DNA from: Sporomusa termitida
Lineage (GTDB): Bacteria; Bacillota; Negativicutes; Sporomusales; Sporomusaceae
Length of the DNA: 64,000 nucleotides
Reading direction: 5' to 3'
NCBI RefSeq assembly: GCF_007641255.1
Contig: NZ_CP036259.1
Span: forward strand, 3,350,501 to 3,414,500
In this document: positions 20,002 to 29,044 of the stretch, piece after piece
How the letters are laid out: every line of letters starts with the position of its first letter
Position numbering within the stretch: the first letter of the stretch is position 1
Made by a program: the position numbers and the translations under genes
Notes under the pieces: generated by a model
Database searches by the model: none
Told to the model about the DNA's origin: nothing
What the model saw: only the letters and a program-made list of their open reading frames with translations

Positions 20002-20683
20002 GACTTCATTTTCTGCTTCGCTTCGTTGTGGTCTTCTATGAGCTTATAGTCGGGAACTTCGCTAATGAGCTCGGCGGGGATTACCCCGTTTTCTTTCTCA
20101 ATGGCCCTTATGATTCTTCTTCCCAGATGCTTCATGATTCTTTCCGGCACTTTTTTTTAGTACTGGCCTGGGTATGCGTGGCGTCAATGCTTAGTCCGGT
20201 TCCTTTAATTATGCCTTTTTCCACACACTGGCGAACCACTTCCTGAATCATATCATCCACACTGGTTTCTTTTAGTCTATGTTTCCTAAACTTGGCCAGC
20301 AGGCTGGCGTCCGGCAGATCCTCTTCGGGATTGAGTCCCAAAAACCACATATAGGCTAAGTTTAATCGGGCTTCTTCTATGACTTTGACATCGGATAAGT
20401 TATATAGATATTGCAAAATGAGGATCTTGGCCAGCATTTCCGGTTCTTTGGCCGGCCTCCCCAGATGCTGGCAGTACGAATCCTTCAGCAACTCGTTAAT
20501 GAAGTTACCAGCGATAATCTTCAGAATATGATTACTGGGAATTTTATCATAGAGCACGCTATATATACTTAATTGGTGCGGCACATTTTTTAGCAAGGCA
20601 AGCCCCTCCATTACGCAAATATCTACCGTTATATTTTACCATAATTCAGGGGCGCTTGCTTTATCGACTTTTCCAGTGCTTTC
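20002..20683 (-). pseudogene. IS1182-family transposase, 5' fragment (copy A)
   Basis: The start is ATG 20611 (MEGLALLKNVPHQLSIYSVLYD). Compared with the longer copy at 46120-47712, it lacks nine bases (GNFINELL where the other copy has GNVDFSFINELL). It is frameshifted after TQASTKKK, and at 20002 it is cut by the IS3 element. The element end at 20683 is followed by GGACGGTTC, the 9-bp target sequence, then TCTTGACAC in place of the usual TCTTGAGTC. Confidence 0.88.
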
Positions 20684-20963
20684 GGACGGTTCTCTTGACA
20701 CTTTTCCTTAAGAATTGGGATATAGTTTCTGCCCTTAATAGTGCAGGCAATAAAAGGTGACAAAAACTCGACCGTTGTCTCCGTCCCCGTTGTCTTTAAA
20801 AGGGATTTTCAAACTTATGTCAAATACAAGGGGCAAGAGAATGCGAAGCTTGGCCAGTATTGCTTCCTTGAAAATTGTAAAGGAGAGGGCATATTACCTG
20901 TTCCAGCTGGTTTTTGGTGTAGGAAAGTAAAAAAATACAGGCGCAGAGAGGTGGGACTGCAAG
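20684..20963. promoter_or_regulatory. REP half-site and upstream region of the sigma-54 regulator
   Basis: The region opens with the right half of the REP repeat and a tail like that of the other copies (GGGATATAGTTTCTGCCC). The remainder has no ORF with a ribosome site. A purine-rich AGAGAGGTGGGA at about 20945 probably serves the GTG start at 20964. Confidence 0.5.
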
Positions 20964-22394
20964 GTGCAAAATAAGCCAGATTATGCTCAATTAATCGCCG
21001 CGTCGGCAGAGACCTTTTTTGTGACAGATAAAAACGGAAATATTTTAGTGGTTAATCCTGCGGTGTGTATGTTGTTGGATATGACAGAGGATCAGCTAGT
21101 GGGGGCTAATGTAAAGAATCTGGTAGAGGCAGGATATTACGATCGGTCGACAACTATGGAGGCTATCGAAAGAAAGCAGCTATTTTCAGGCATATATCGC
21201 ACTAAAAGCGGCAAAGAAATCGTGTCTACAAGTAGACCGATTCTTGATGATGATGGCAACGTATCGGTGGTGATTACCAACAGTTTTGATACTGAGCGGG
21301 TCGATGGCTTTATTAAGATGATCGAAGAGGAACGGGCGTTGACCAAGCGGTATCGAGCAGAAGTTGAATACTTACGACATAGATACATCGAAAAAGACAA
21401 TATTGTTTTTATTAGTAAGGCAATGGAAAACATTTTGCACAAGCTGAATACTGTGGCAAAAGCCGATAGTACAATCATATTATTTGGCGAGTCTGGCACA
21501 GGTAAAGATCTTCTGGCAAAATATACGCATAAGAATAGTTTGCGGGCCAATGGCCCGTTCATAGATGTAAATTGCGCAGCGATTCCAGAGCATCTTATGG
21601 AATCGGAATTGTTTGGCTATGAAAAAGGAGCCTTTACCGGGGCGTCCAAGCAGGGGAAAGTGGGTCTCATGGAGCTTGCTGATAAAGGAACATTATTTCT
21701 GGACGAAATAGGAGAATTGCCGCTGCATCTGCAAGCTAAATTGCTGCGTGTGCTTGAAAGTCATGAAATTCGACGAATTGGCAGTGTAACCGGCAGAAAA
21801 ACAGATTTTCGCTTGATCACGGCTACGAATAGGGAGTTAAAAAAGATGGTAGAAGAGAATCGGTTTCGTGACGATCTCTATTATCGATTGAACGTTATTC
21901 CGATTCAGATACCGCCGTTACGTAACAGGCTGGAAGATATTATTGTTCTAGCTGAGCATTTTTTATCGTTGTTCAATACGAAATATGGCTATGGCCAAAC
22001 TTTTACCAGGCAGACAATGGATGCGTTGTTGCAATATCAATGGCCGGGAAATGCGCGGGAGTTGCGTAATGTCGTCGAGCGACTAGTAATTACAGGTTCC
22101 TGCCCTGAAACCGAGCTGGCACTAATAAATGGGAATATCATTACCCCATCTTTAAAAGAGGGCGCTGGGGAAGAGGGGGGGAGGCAGCATAAAAGTGAAA
22201 AGTTATCGGAAAATGTTTTGCAGATAAATCTTTGTGATCATAACATTACCTTAAAAGAAGTTGTTGCCGAGGCTGAGAAGCAATATATTCTTAAAGTCCT
22301 AGACCAATGTGAGGGGAATGTTCGAAAAGCGGCCGAAAAGATCGGGATACACAAGACAATATTATACCGAAAATTAAGACGCATTCGCTCCTGA
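20964..22394 (+). CDS. PAS-domain sigma-54-dependent transcriptional activator
   Basis: The GTG start at 20964 gives 476 aa. The N-terminal 110 residues are a PAS sensor ([18 protein letters not shown]), followed by a short coiled linker. The AAA+ core has Walker [14 protein letters not shown], the sigma-54 contact motif GAFTGA, Walker [16 protein letters not shown], and a [10 protein letters not shown] segment. The C-terminus is a Fis-type helix-turn-helix ([21 protein letters not shown]). It should activate a -24/-12 promoter. One lies at 22674-22689 ahead of the acyl-CoA operon directly downstream, so control of that operon is the likely job. The ligand sensed by PAS is unknown. Confidence 0.93.
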   Translation: MQNKPDYAQLIAASAETFFVTDKNGNILVVNPAVCMLLDMTEDQLVGANVKNLVEAGYYDRSTTMEAIERKQLFSGIYRTKSGKEIVSTSRPILDDDGNVSVVITNSFDTERVDGFIKMIEEERALTKRYRAEVEYLRHRYIEKDNIVFISKAMENILHKLNTVAKADSTIILFGESGTGKDLLAKYTHKNSLRANGPFIDVNCAAIPEHLMESELFGYEKGAFTGASKQGKVGLMELADKGTLFLDEIGELPLHLQAKLLRVLESHEIRRIGSVTGRKTDFRLITATNRELKKMVEENRFRDDLYYRLNVIPIQIPPLRNRLEDIIVLAEHFLSLFNTKYGYGQTFTRQTMDALLQYQWPGNARELRNVVERLVITGSCPETELALINGNIITPSLKEGAGEEGGRQHKSEKLSENVLQINLCDHNITLKEVVAEAEKQYILKVLDQCEGNVRKAAEKIGIHKTILYRKLRRIRS

Positions 22395-22401
22395 ATAGTA
22401 G

Positions 22402-22463
22402 GAAAAGTAGCAATAATACTACTAGTAGCATTATTGCTACTTTTTTTGTACCAATAATGCTAC
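22402..22463. promoter_or_regulatory. Inverted repeats: terminator of the regulator gene and/or upstream activator sites
   Basis: GTAGCAATAAT at 22407 and ATTATTGCTAC at 22430 form a long hairpin followed by seven T residues, so it can terminate the regulator transcript. The same AATAATGCTACT word recurs at about 22451. The array lies about 230 bp upstream of the sigma-54 promoter, the usual distance for an activator binding site. Both roles are possible. Confidence 0.65.
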
Positions 22464-22537
22464 TGAGGCAGTGTTTCCATGGAGAAAGAAGTTGAACTCC
22501 AAAGCAACGCTGCAAGTTGCAAAGCGGATTTAAGTTT

Positions 22538-22583
22538 AAAAGCGCAAGCTTTCTGCCTCTACGGTACGAAAGCTTGCGCTTTT
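22538..22583. terminator. Strong hairpin between regulator and operon
   Basis: AAAAGCGCAAGCTTTC pairs perfectly with GAAAGCTTGCGCTTTT around a 13-base loop. It is flanked by A and T runs, so it could terminate in either direction. It insulates the downstream sigma-54 promoter. Confidence 0.7.
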
Positions 22584-22673
22584 ATAATTCAGGCGTAGTC
22601 ACCAGTGGCTCCATGGCGGCTGGGACCTTTATTTCAAAACCAATTTAACTAAAAATACAGAAGCAAATGAAAA

Positions 22674-22689
22674 TGGTACAAAACTTGCA
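22674..22689 (+). promoter_or_regulatory. Sigma-54 promoter of the first acyl-CoA operon
   Basis: TGGTACAAAACTTGCA matches the -24/-12 consensus TGGCAC-N5-TTGCA with a single mismatch and the obligatory GG-to-GC spacing. It lies about 225 bp upstream of the CoA-transferase start and downstream of a sigma-54 activator gene. Confidence 0.75.
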
Positions 22690-22914
22690 TTGTAGTTAAG
22701 GCGTTGCTGCAATGAATAAAAAAACTTCGGTCCTACTTAAGCAATTATGGACACTCTGCCGACCCAATGGAGGTGAGTAAATGGCAGGTATATCAGATCT
22801 TCTATAACATTTGGGCCGCAATGTTTTTCTTGGCACCTATTTGCATTGATATAAGTTCCGGTGCAGTAACAAGTTCGCAAGCGTTTGAAAAAGATGCCTA
22901 GGGAGGATAGGAAT

Positions 22915-24132
22915 ATGTCAAAAGAATTACCTCTGAAAGGGGTAAAGATCGTCGATTTATCCACATTTGCCGCAGCGCCGGGAGCAGCGCGGATGCTAGC
23001 TGACTGGGGTGCCGACGTTGTCAAAGTGGAATCGTTAAACGGTGATGCCTGGCGTTTTTACGGTACATTAGGCAGTACACCCGCAACCGAAGAAGAGAAT
23101 CCTTGCTGGGAAATTCAAAATGCCAATAAACGTTCGCTGGCAGTAGATCTAAAGAGTACAAAAGGAAAGGCGATATTGTATAAATTATTGACTGAGGCTG
23201 ATGTATTCATCACCAACTTGCGTATGAAGGCCTTGCGCAAATTAAAGCTAACATATGAAGAGTTAGCAGGGCTTTATCCCCGGCTGGTATGGGCGCATAT
23301 TTCCGGCTATGGTGTAAAAGGACCTGATGCGGAGCGACCTGGTTTTGATGTAGCTGCCTACTGGGCTCGTAGTGGTATGATGACTGATTTATGTCAGCCG
23401 GGCGACCCACCCTTGACGCAAGCCTATGCTTTTGGTGATAATTCCACCGGTTCAATATTATGTGCAGGAATTTGTGCCGCTTTATACAAACAGCAACGGA
23501 CTGGTCAAGGCGAAAAAGTATCCATTTCCTTGCTGGGGAATGCGATTTGGAGTGCAGGTCTGATGGTAGCCTCTACCCAGGAACGTTATGGCGATGAATT
23601 CCCCAAATCCAGGTTGTTTCCGTCTAGCCCCCTGTGCGCAATGTATAAGTGTAAGGACGGGGAATGGCTGTTATTGTGCATTATCGAATATGAGCGTTAT
23701 TATTCAGCATTTTGTAAGGTGGTGGGCCGAGAAGATTTAATTGATGACGAAAGATATAACACTTTACGCGCCGTAAAGAATTATTCTCAGGAATTTGTAC
23801 AATTGCTGGATCGTATTTTTGCCACAAAAAACCGGGATGAATGGTGCGAAAAGCTGCTGGCTGTAGATATTGTCTGCGACAAAATTCTACACTTTAGCGA
23901 GGTGGCTAAGGACGAACAGGCCTGGGCAAATGATTATTTATACCATTTTGCCTATCGGAATGGTGAACAGGCCATATTACCTAATACTCCCATCCAATTT
24001 AAAGCGGAGCGCGGATTTGCGGGCGGGGCTCCGTTGTTAGGGGAACATACCCGGGAAATTTTATTTGAGCTGGGATATACAGCCGATGAGGTAGAAGACT
24101 TTCTAAAACAAGAAATTGTCAGTATCAGATGA
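22915..24132 (+). CDS. CaiB/BaiF-type (class III) CoA-transferase
   Basis: The start is ATG 22915, with GGGAGG at 22901-22906; an in-frame ATG at 22885 has no ribosome site. The protein is 405 aa. Class III CoA-transferases move CoA between acids through an aspartyl-CoA intermediate. The N-terminus (GVKIVDLSTFAAAPGAARMLADWGAD) and the catalytic aspartate in ERPGFDVAAYWARSGMM are visible. As the first gene of the sigma-54 operon it probably activates the incoming acid. Which acid cannot be read from the sequence. Confidence 0.88.
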   Translation: MSKELPLKGVKIVDLSTFAAAPGAARMLADWGADVVKVESLNGDAWRFYGTLGSTPATEEENPCWEIQNANKRSLAVDLKSTKGKAILYKLLTEADVFITNLRMKALRKLKLTYEELAGLYPRLVWAHISGYGVKGPDAERPGFDVAAYWARSGMMTDLCQPGDPPLTQAYAFGDNSTGSILCAGICAALYKQQRTGQGEKVSISLLGNAIWSAGLMVASTQERYGDEFPKSRLFPSSPLCAMYKCKDGEWLLLCIIEYERYYSAFCKVVGREDLIDDERYNTLRAVKNYSQEFVQLLDRIFATKNRDEWCEKLLAVDIVCDKILHFSEVAKDEQAWANDYLYHFAYRNGEQAILPNTPIQFKAERGFAGGAPLLGEHTREILFELGYTADEVEDFLKQEIVSIR

Positions 24133-24256
24133 GTGAATTTGGACAATGCTTCATAGTATCCATTTTCCCCTCTGTTGTGTATGGAAGCTTTGTTAGTGAC
24201 ATAAAAACCGTTTGGTTAATAAATATATGATTACTAAAATGGGAGATGTTGAAACA

Positions 24257-25114
24257 GTGACAGTGAAAAAAATTGGCGTGATTGGGGCCGGGATGATGGG
24301 CGCCGAAATCGCCCTGTGTTTTGCAAAGTGTGGCTATAGCGTGATAATGAGCGATGCCAAACAGGAATTCGCGGACAAAGGCAAGGCGAGACAGGCCGGG
24401 ATTTTAGATAAGAATATTAGTAAAGGCAAACTGGCGGCAGAGCAGAAAGACGCTATTTTGCATAGGGTTGCCACAACTGAAACCCTTGCCGATATGGCAG
24501 ATTGCGATATCGTTATCGAAGCTGTGCTCGAAGTTTTTGATGTGAAAACACAAATTTTTAAGGAACTGGATAAAATTTGTAAAGCCAGCTGCATTATTGC
24601 CAGCAACACTTCCAGTATTTCAATCACCAAGCTGGCTTCGACTGTCAGTAAAGAACGGGCAGCGAGGTTTATCGGCACACATTTCAATTCTCCGGCCAGC
24701 GTTATGAAGCTTGTTGAAGTTATTCCCGGCTACTTAACCGAGGAAACAGTGGTAGCGGCTGTAGTAGAACTGCTGTTGGCCATTGAAAAGGAGCCTGTCA
24801 GGGTTAAGGATGTTACTGGCTTTGCTTTGAATAGATTATTCCATGTCTTTACGGCCGAAGCTTGCCGGCTGGTTGAGGAAGGGGTTTGCAGCGTTGAAGA
24901 TGTAGATAAGGTCTGCCTTTACGGACTGGGGCACCCAATGGGGATATTCAAACTGCTCGATCTAACAGGCCACGACCTAAATATGCAGGTTGACCAAATC
25001 CTGTTTGATGCCTATGGCGACCGTTTCCGACCGAGTGCATATATGCAGAGACTCGTTCATGCAGGGCTGTTAGGCAAGAAGACCGGAGAAGGTTTCTATA
25101 AGTACGATAAATGA
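24257..25114 (+). CDS. hbd: 3-hydroxybutyryl-CoA dehydrogenase
   Basis: The start chosen is GTG 24257 (MTVKKIGVIGAGMMG), which has GGGAGA about ten bases upstream and gives 285 aa, the usual length; TTG 24212 and ATG 24239 are alternatives. The enzyme interconverts acetoacetyl-CoA and 3-hydroxybutyryl-CoA. The NAD-binding GAGMMGAEIA is followed by NTSSISITKLA and then the catalytic-histidine segment GTHFNSPASVMKLVEV. In most relatives that segment reads HFFNPAPVMKLVE, so FNSPAS is unusual. This gene is intact, while its counterpart in the second cluster is broken. Confidence 0.9.
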   Translation: MTVKKIGVIGAGMMGAEIALCFAKCGYSVIMSDAKQEFADKGKARQAGILDKNISKGKLAAEQKDAILHRVATTETLADMADCDIVIEAVLEVFDVKTQIFKELDKICKASCIIASNTSSISITKLASTVSKERAARFIGTHFNSPASVMKLVEVIPGYLTEETVVAAVVELLLAIEKEPVRVKDVTGFALNRLFHVFTAEACRLVEEGVCSVEDVDKVCLYGLGHPMGIFKLLDLTGHDLNMQVDQILFDAYGDRFRPSAYMQRLVHAGLLGKKTGEGFYKYDK

Positions 25115-25165
25115 GGCCGCACCCAAGACTCGTCGCTATTCCTATGACTTAAGGGAGGCAAAATA

Positions 25166-26374
25166 ATGAACAAAGTATATATTGTGGCAGCAAAAAGAAG
25201 TCCAATAGGTAAGTTTTTGGGAAGCTTAGCAGCTGTAAAGCCGGGCGATCTGGCTGCCCAGGTAATGAAGCAGGTTATTAAGGACGCCCAGTTTGACGCT
25301 GCTAAGATTGATGAAATTTTTATTGGCCATCAGCATTCGGCCGGGCAGGGGCCGAGCATTGCCAGAAGAGCGCAGCTTGAGGCGGGAATCCCTGTTGAAG
25401 TGCCCGCAACCACTGTTAATATGCAGTGCGGCAGTGGCATGAAGGCCTTAATATTGGGCTATAACTCAATTCAGGCCGGGGCAGATATTGTCTTATGCGG
25501 GGGCGTAGAAAACATGTCGCAAGTACCTTTTATCCTGACCAATAAGGCCAGAAAAGGTGTTAAGATGGGCAACACAGCCATAGACGTTCAGGATTCGTTA
25601 TTCTGCGACGGGTTAATTGATCAGTTCAACGGTTATCTGATGGGGGTAACGGCGGAAAATGTGGCAGAGAAGATCGGTGTTTCCAGAGAAGAGCAGGATA
25701 TATTTGCGGTTTGTTCACAGAATCGGGCGCAGCAGGCTATTGAATCCGGGCGTTTCGCTGATGAAATCGTTCCTATTAAGCATGCAGGCAAAAAAGGTGT
25801 GGAAATGGTTTTCGCTACAGATGAAAGCCATACTCCCGGAACGACGCTTGCGGGGCTGCAGAAATTAAAACCGGCCTTTAAGAAAGAGGGCACAGTAACT
25901 GCCGGCAACGCTTCTCAGCTGAATGACGGTTCGGCGGCAATCATTCTGGCATCGGAAAAGGCGGTAATAGAAAATGGCTGGCAGCCTTTGGCCGAAATAA
26001 TTTCGTCGGCAACAGTCGGCATTGATCCCGCCATAATGGGTCTCGGGCCGGTTAAGGCCATTATTAAGACATTGGCTGCTGCGAAAATGAATTTTGAACA
26101 AGTTGAGCTTGTGGAGTTAAACGAAGCGTTTGCTGCACAAAGTTTGGGTTGTGTAAAAGAATTGGCCAAGCAGTATAATGTAACAGAAAAATCCATTTTA
26201 GAAAAAACAAACGTGAACGGCGGAGCGATCGCTTTAGGGCATCCGGTAGCTTCTTCAGGAACCAGAATTGTCGTTAGCCTGATTTACGAAATGCAAAGGA
26301 CTAACCGGAAATACGGATTGGCGTCCCTGTGTGTGGGCGGCGGCATGGGAACGGCAATGCTAATCAAGGTGTAA
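25166..26374 (+). CDS. thlA: Acetyl-CoA acetyltransferase (thiolase)
   Basis: The 402-aa protein has a ribosome site GGGAGG before ATG 25166. Thiolase condenses two acetyl-CoA into acetoacetyl-CoA, or cleaves longer 3-ketoacyl-CoA. The active-site cysteine is in NMQCGSGMKAL. NEAFAAQ and GGAIALGHPVASSGTR carry the catalytic histidines, and SLCVGGGMGTAM holds the second cysteine. It is the only intact thiolase in the window. Confidence 0.94.
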   Translation: MNKVYIVAAKRSPIGKFLGSLAAVKPGDLAAQVMKQVIKDAQFDAAKIDEIFIGHQHSAGQGPSIARRAQLEAGIPVEVPATTVNMQCGSGMKALILGYNSIQAGADIVLCGGVENMSQVPFILTNKARKGVKMGNTAIDVQDSLFCDGLIDQFNGYLMGVTAENVAEKIGVSREEQDIFAVCSQNRAQQAIESGRFADEIVPIKHAGKKGVEMVFATDESHTPGTTLAGLQKLKPAFKKEGTVTAGNASQLNDGSAAIILASEKAVIENGWQPLAEIISSATVGIDPAIMGLGPVKAIIKTLAAAKMNFEQVELVELNEAFAAQSLGCVKELAKQYNVTEKSILEKTNVNGGAIALGHPVASSGTRIVVSLIYEMQRTNRKYGLASLCVGGGMGTAMLIKV

Positions 26375-26516
26375 AATCACACAGGCAATATTCTGAATGG
26401 TGAAAGAGGTAGTGTTGGTGCCTAGGGACTGCTAGCGGTAAGGGGCAAGGTAAACCGAATGACAGGCATTTCGCATTAGCGGGTTTAGTTCTATTTAAAA
26501 GCTGGAGGTTGGATTT

Positions 26517-27656
26517 ATGCAATTCGAATTTAATGAGCAACAAAAAATGATTCAAAAAATGGTGCGGGAGTTTGCGGAGAAAGAAATCGCACCAGGGGTG
26601 ATGGAGCGGGAAGACAAAGAGGAATTTTCGCGGGCGTTGCTCGATAAGGCCGGTGAACTCGGGCTGACGGGAATTTGTTTTCCGGAAAGCTACGGCGGTT
26701 CTGACGGCGACTATATCAGTTACATTATCGCCAACGAAGAAATTGCCCGGGTTGATGACGGCGTGCAAACAGGTTATGCAGCATCAGTTTCACTATGCGC
26801 CATGCCGATTTATAACTATGGCACTGAAGAACAAAAACAAAAATTCCTGGTGCCGCTGGCAGAGGGAAGTAAGCTCGGCGCATTCGGCCTGACTGAGCCA
26901 AATGCCGGCACGGACGCTGCTGCGCAGCAAACGGTGGCTGTACTGAACGGGGACCACTATGTCCTGAATGGCAGCAAAATTTTCATTACCAATGGCGGTG
27001 CGGCCGAGATCTATCTCGTCTTCGCCATGACCGACAAGGCGAAAGGTGTCAAAGGCATCACCGCCTTTATTCTGGAAAAAGGCATGCCCGGCTTCACCTT
27101 TGGGAAAAAGGAGCACAAAATGGGTATCCGGTCTTCCCAGACGCAAGAATTAATTTTCCAGGATGTCAAAGTGCCGGTGGAGAACCGTCTCGGCCAAGAA
27201 AGCGCCGGTTTTAAAATTGCAATGACCACGTTAGACGGCGGGCGGATTGGGGTTGCGGCGCAGGCTCTCGGTATTGCCCAAGCCGCGCTGGAGCATGCGA
27301 TCAAATATTCTCAGGAACGGGTCCAGTTTGGTAAACCCATCGCCAGCAATCAAGCCATCGCTTTCCTGCTCGCTGATATGGCCACCCAACTGGATGCCGC
27401 CCGGCTGCTAACCTATCGCGCCGCTTACCTGAAGCAGAAGGGGCAGCCTTTCGCCAAAGAAGCAGCAATGGCAAAAATGTATGCGTCCGATGCAGCAATG
27501 AAAATTACAACAGATGCAGTGCAGATTTTTGGCGGCTATGGCTTTAGCCGTGAATATCCGGTAGAACGTCTAATGCGCAATGCGAAGATTACCCAGATTT
27601 ATGAAGGAACCAATCAAGTCCAACGCATGGTTATCGCCGGCGCCATTTTGCGCTAG
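26517..27656 (+). CDS. Short-chain acyl-CoA dehydrogenase
   Basis: The 379-aa FAD enzyme has a ribosome site GGAGG before ATG 26517. It has the FAD/substrate segments [14 protein letters not shown] and FITNGGAAEIYLVFA. The catalytic glutamate is in the C-terminal [16 protein letters not shown]. Together with an electron-transfer flavoprotein it interconverts butyryl-CoA (or a related acyl-CoA) and its enoyl-CoA. No etf genes lie in this operon; a pair is present in the second cluster at 36853-38857. It is clearly related to the enzyme at 39010-40149. Confidence 0.93.
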   Translation: MQFEFNEQQKMIQKMVREFAEKEIAPGVMEREDKEEFSRALLDKAGELGLTGICFPESYGGSDGDYISYIIANEEIARVDDGVQTGYAASVSLCAMPIYNYGTEEQKQKFLVPLAEGSKLGAFGLTEPNAGTDAAAQQTVAVLNGDHYVLNGSKIFITNGGAAEIYLVFAMTDKAKGVKGITAFILEKGMPGFTFGKKEHKMGIRSSQTQELIFQDVKVPVENRLGQESAGFKIAMTTLDGGRIGVAAQALGIAQAALEHAIKYSQERVQFGKPIASNQAIAFLLADMATQLDAARLLTYRAAYLKQKGQPFAKEAAMAKMYASDAAMKITTDAVQIFGGYGFSREYPVERLMRNAKITQIYEGTNQVQRMVIAGAILR

Positions 27657-27818
27657 AACTCTAAAAGCAACGCTTCGCGGCGCAGCAGACGTTTATCTGT
27701 CCCAGAGAAAGCAGAACTCCTGCGGCGCGAGAGGTTGTTATACTAACTGGTGGTAGCGGTGGTGTGTGTACTGCGGAATTATGGAGCTGATTGCAAATAC
27801 GTTAGGAGGTTGGGCAGA

Positions 27819-28919
27819 ATGGCTCAAGTAATAGCATTCCCGGGAAAATATGTGCAAGGGTACGGTGAGTTGTCCCATATTAGTAAATATGTCGCTGTTT
27901 TGGGTAAAGCCGTTTTAATCATCGCCAGCCAAGGAAGACTCAATGAGCTGCAAGGGATCATTCAAGACAGTTTTAAGGACACCGATATTGCCGTTGCCTA
28001 TGAGGCTTTCGGCGGTGAATGCTCAAAACGGGAAGTGGAGCGCCTGCGGGCATTTGCCAAAAGTTATCAAAGCAAAGTTATTGTTGGTATGGGCGGCGGT
28101 AAAGTGATCGATACGGCCAAAGCCGTGGCCCATTATGAACAGCTCCCGGTGGTAATTATTCCTACGGTGGCGTCCAGTGACGCGCCGACCAGCGCGATTG
28201 CTGTTTTCTATAATGAAGATGGCAGTTTTCAGGAAGTGCTGTCCACCGGAAGAAATCCCAGTGTCGTTCTGATGGACACCAGCATTATCGCTAACAGCCC
28301 GGCCCGGCTGCTGGTCGCAGGCATGGGCGATGCCTTAGCCACTTATTTTGAAGCCCGCACCTGCGTGGAAAGCTACCGGCAAAATTATGCGGGGGGAATA
28401 TTCACACTGGCATCGTACGCTCTTGCCAAATTATGCTATGAAACTCTGCTGGCCGATGGCTTTGCCGCAAAACTGGCGATTCAAAATAAGACTGTCACCA
28501 AAGCCTTGGCGAATGTAATCGAAGCCAATACGCTGTTAAGCGGCATCGGCTTTGAGAGTAACGGCATTGCCGTGGCTCATGCCGTTTATAATGGGTTCAC
28601 GATCATGCCGAACGCTCATGCTTTGTACCATGGTGAGTGGGTAGCTTTCGGAACGCTGGTACAATTAATCCTCGAAAATCGTCCGCGTCAAGAACTGGAA
28701 GAAGTATTGCGGTTTTGTCTGAGCGTGGGATTGCCGACGACACTGGCTGATTGCGGTATGGACAATATTAGCCGCGAGCAATTGCTTGCGGTGGCGCAAG
28801 CGATCACGGCGCCCAAGCGGTCTGTCCACAACGAGCCGTTTCCGGTAACTGACCAAGACGTACTGGCCGCTATACTGGTTGCGGATGCAACCGGCCAGAT
28901 GTATAAAGGGAAATCATGA
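27819..28919 (+). CDS. Iron-containing alcohol dehydrogenase, glycerol-dehydrogenase type
   Basis: The start is ATG 27819 (MAQVIAFPGKYVQGYGEL), preceded by TAGGAGG; the protein is 366 aa. It has the NAD-binding GMGGGKVIDTAKAVA, and metal ligands in GMGDALATYFEA, GIAVAHAVYNGF and NAHALYHGEWVAFG. The fold matches GldA. In this operon it could oxidise a hydroxy compound ahead of CoA activation, but the substrate is unknown and glycerol itself is not implied by the neighbours. Confidence 0.85.
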   Translation: MAQVIAFPGKYVQGYGELSHISKYVAVLGKAVLIIASQGRLNELQGIIQDSFKDTDIAVAYEAFGGECSKREVERLRAFAKSYQSKVIVGMGGGKVIDTAKAVAHYEQLPVVIIPTVASSDAPTSAIAVFYNEDGSFQEVLSTGRNPSVVLMDTSIIANSPARLLVAGMGDALATYFEARTCVESYRQNYAGGIFTLASYALAKLCYETLLADGFAAKLAIQNKTVTKALANVIEANTLLSGIGFESNGIAVAHAVYNGFTIMPNAHALYHGEWVAFGTLVQLILENRPRQELEEVLRFCLSVGLPTTLADCGMDNISREQLLAVAQAITAPKRSVHNEPFPVTDQDVLAAILVADATGQMYKGKS

Positions 28920-29044
28920 CAGGTCCAGTGTACCTTGCATAGCCGGTCTATCGCAGAAGCAGTTCGATTTGTCAAGGTGAAATACTGCGAATGAGTTGAA
29001 ATAAACGAGGAAAAAACGTTGGTATTATTAAGGGAGGTATAATT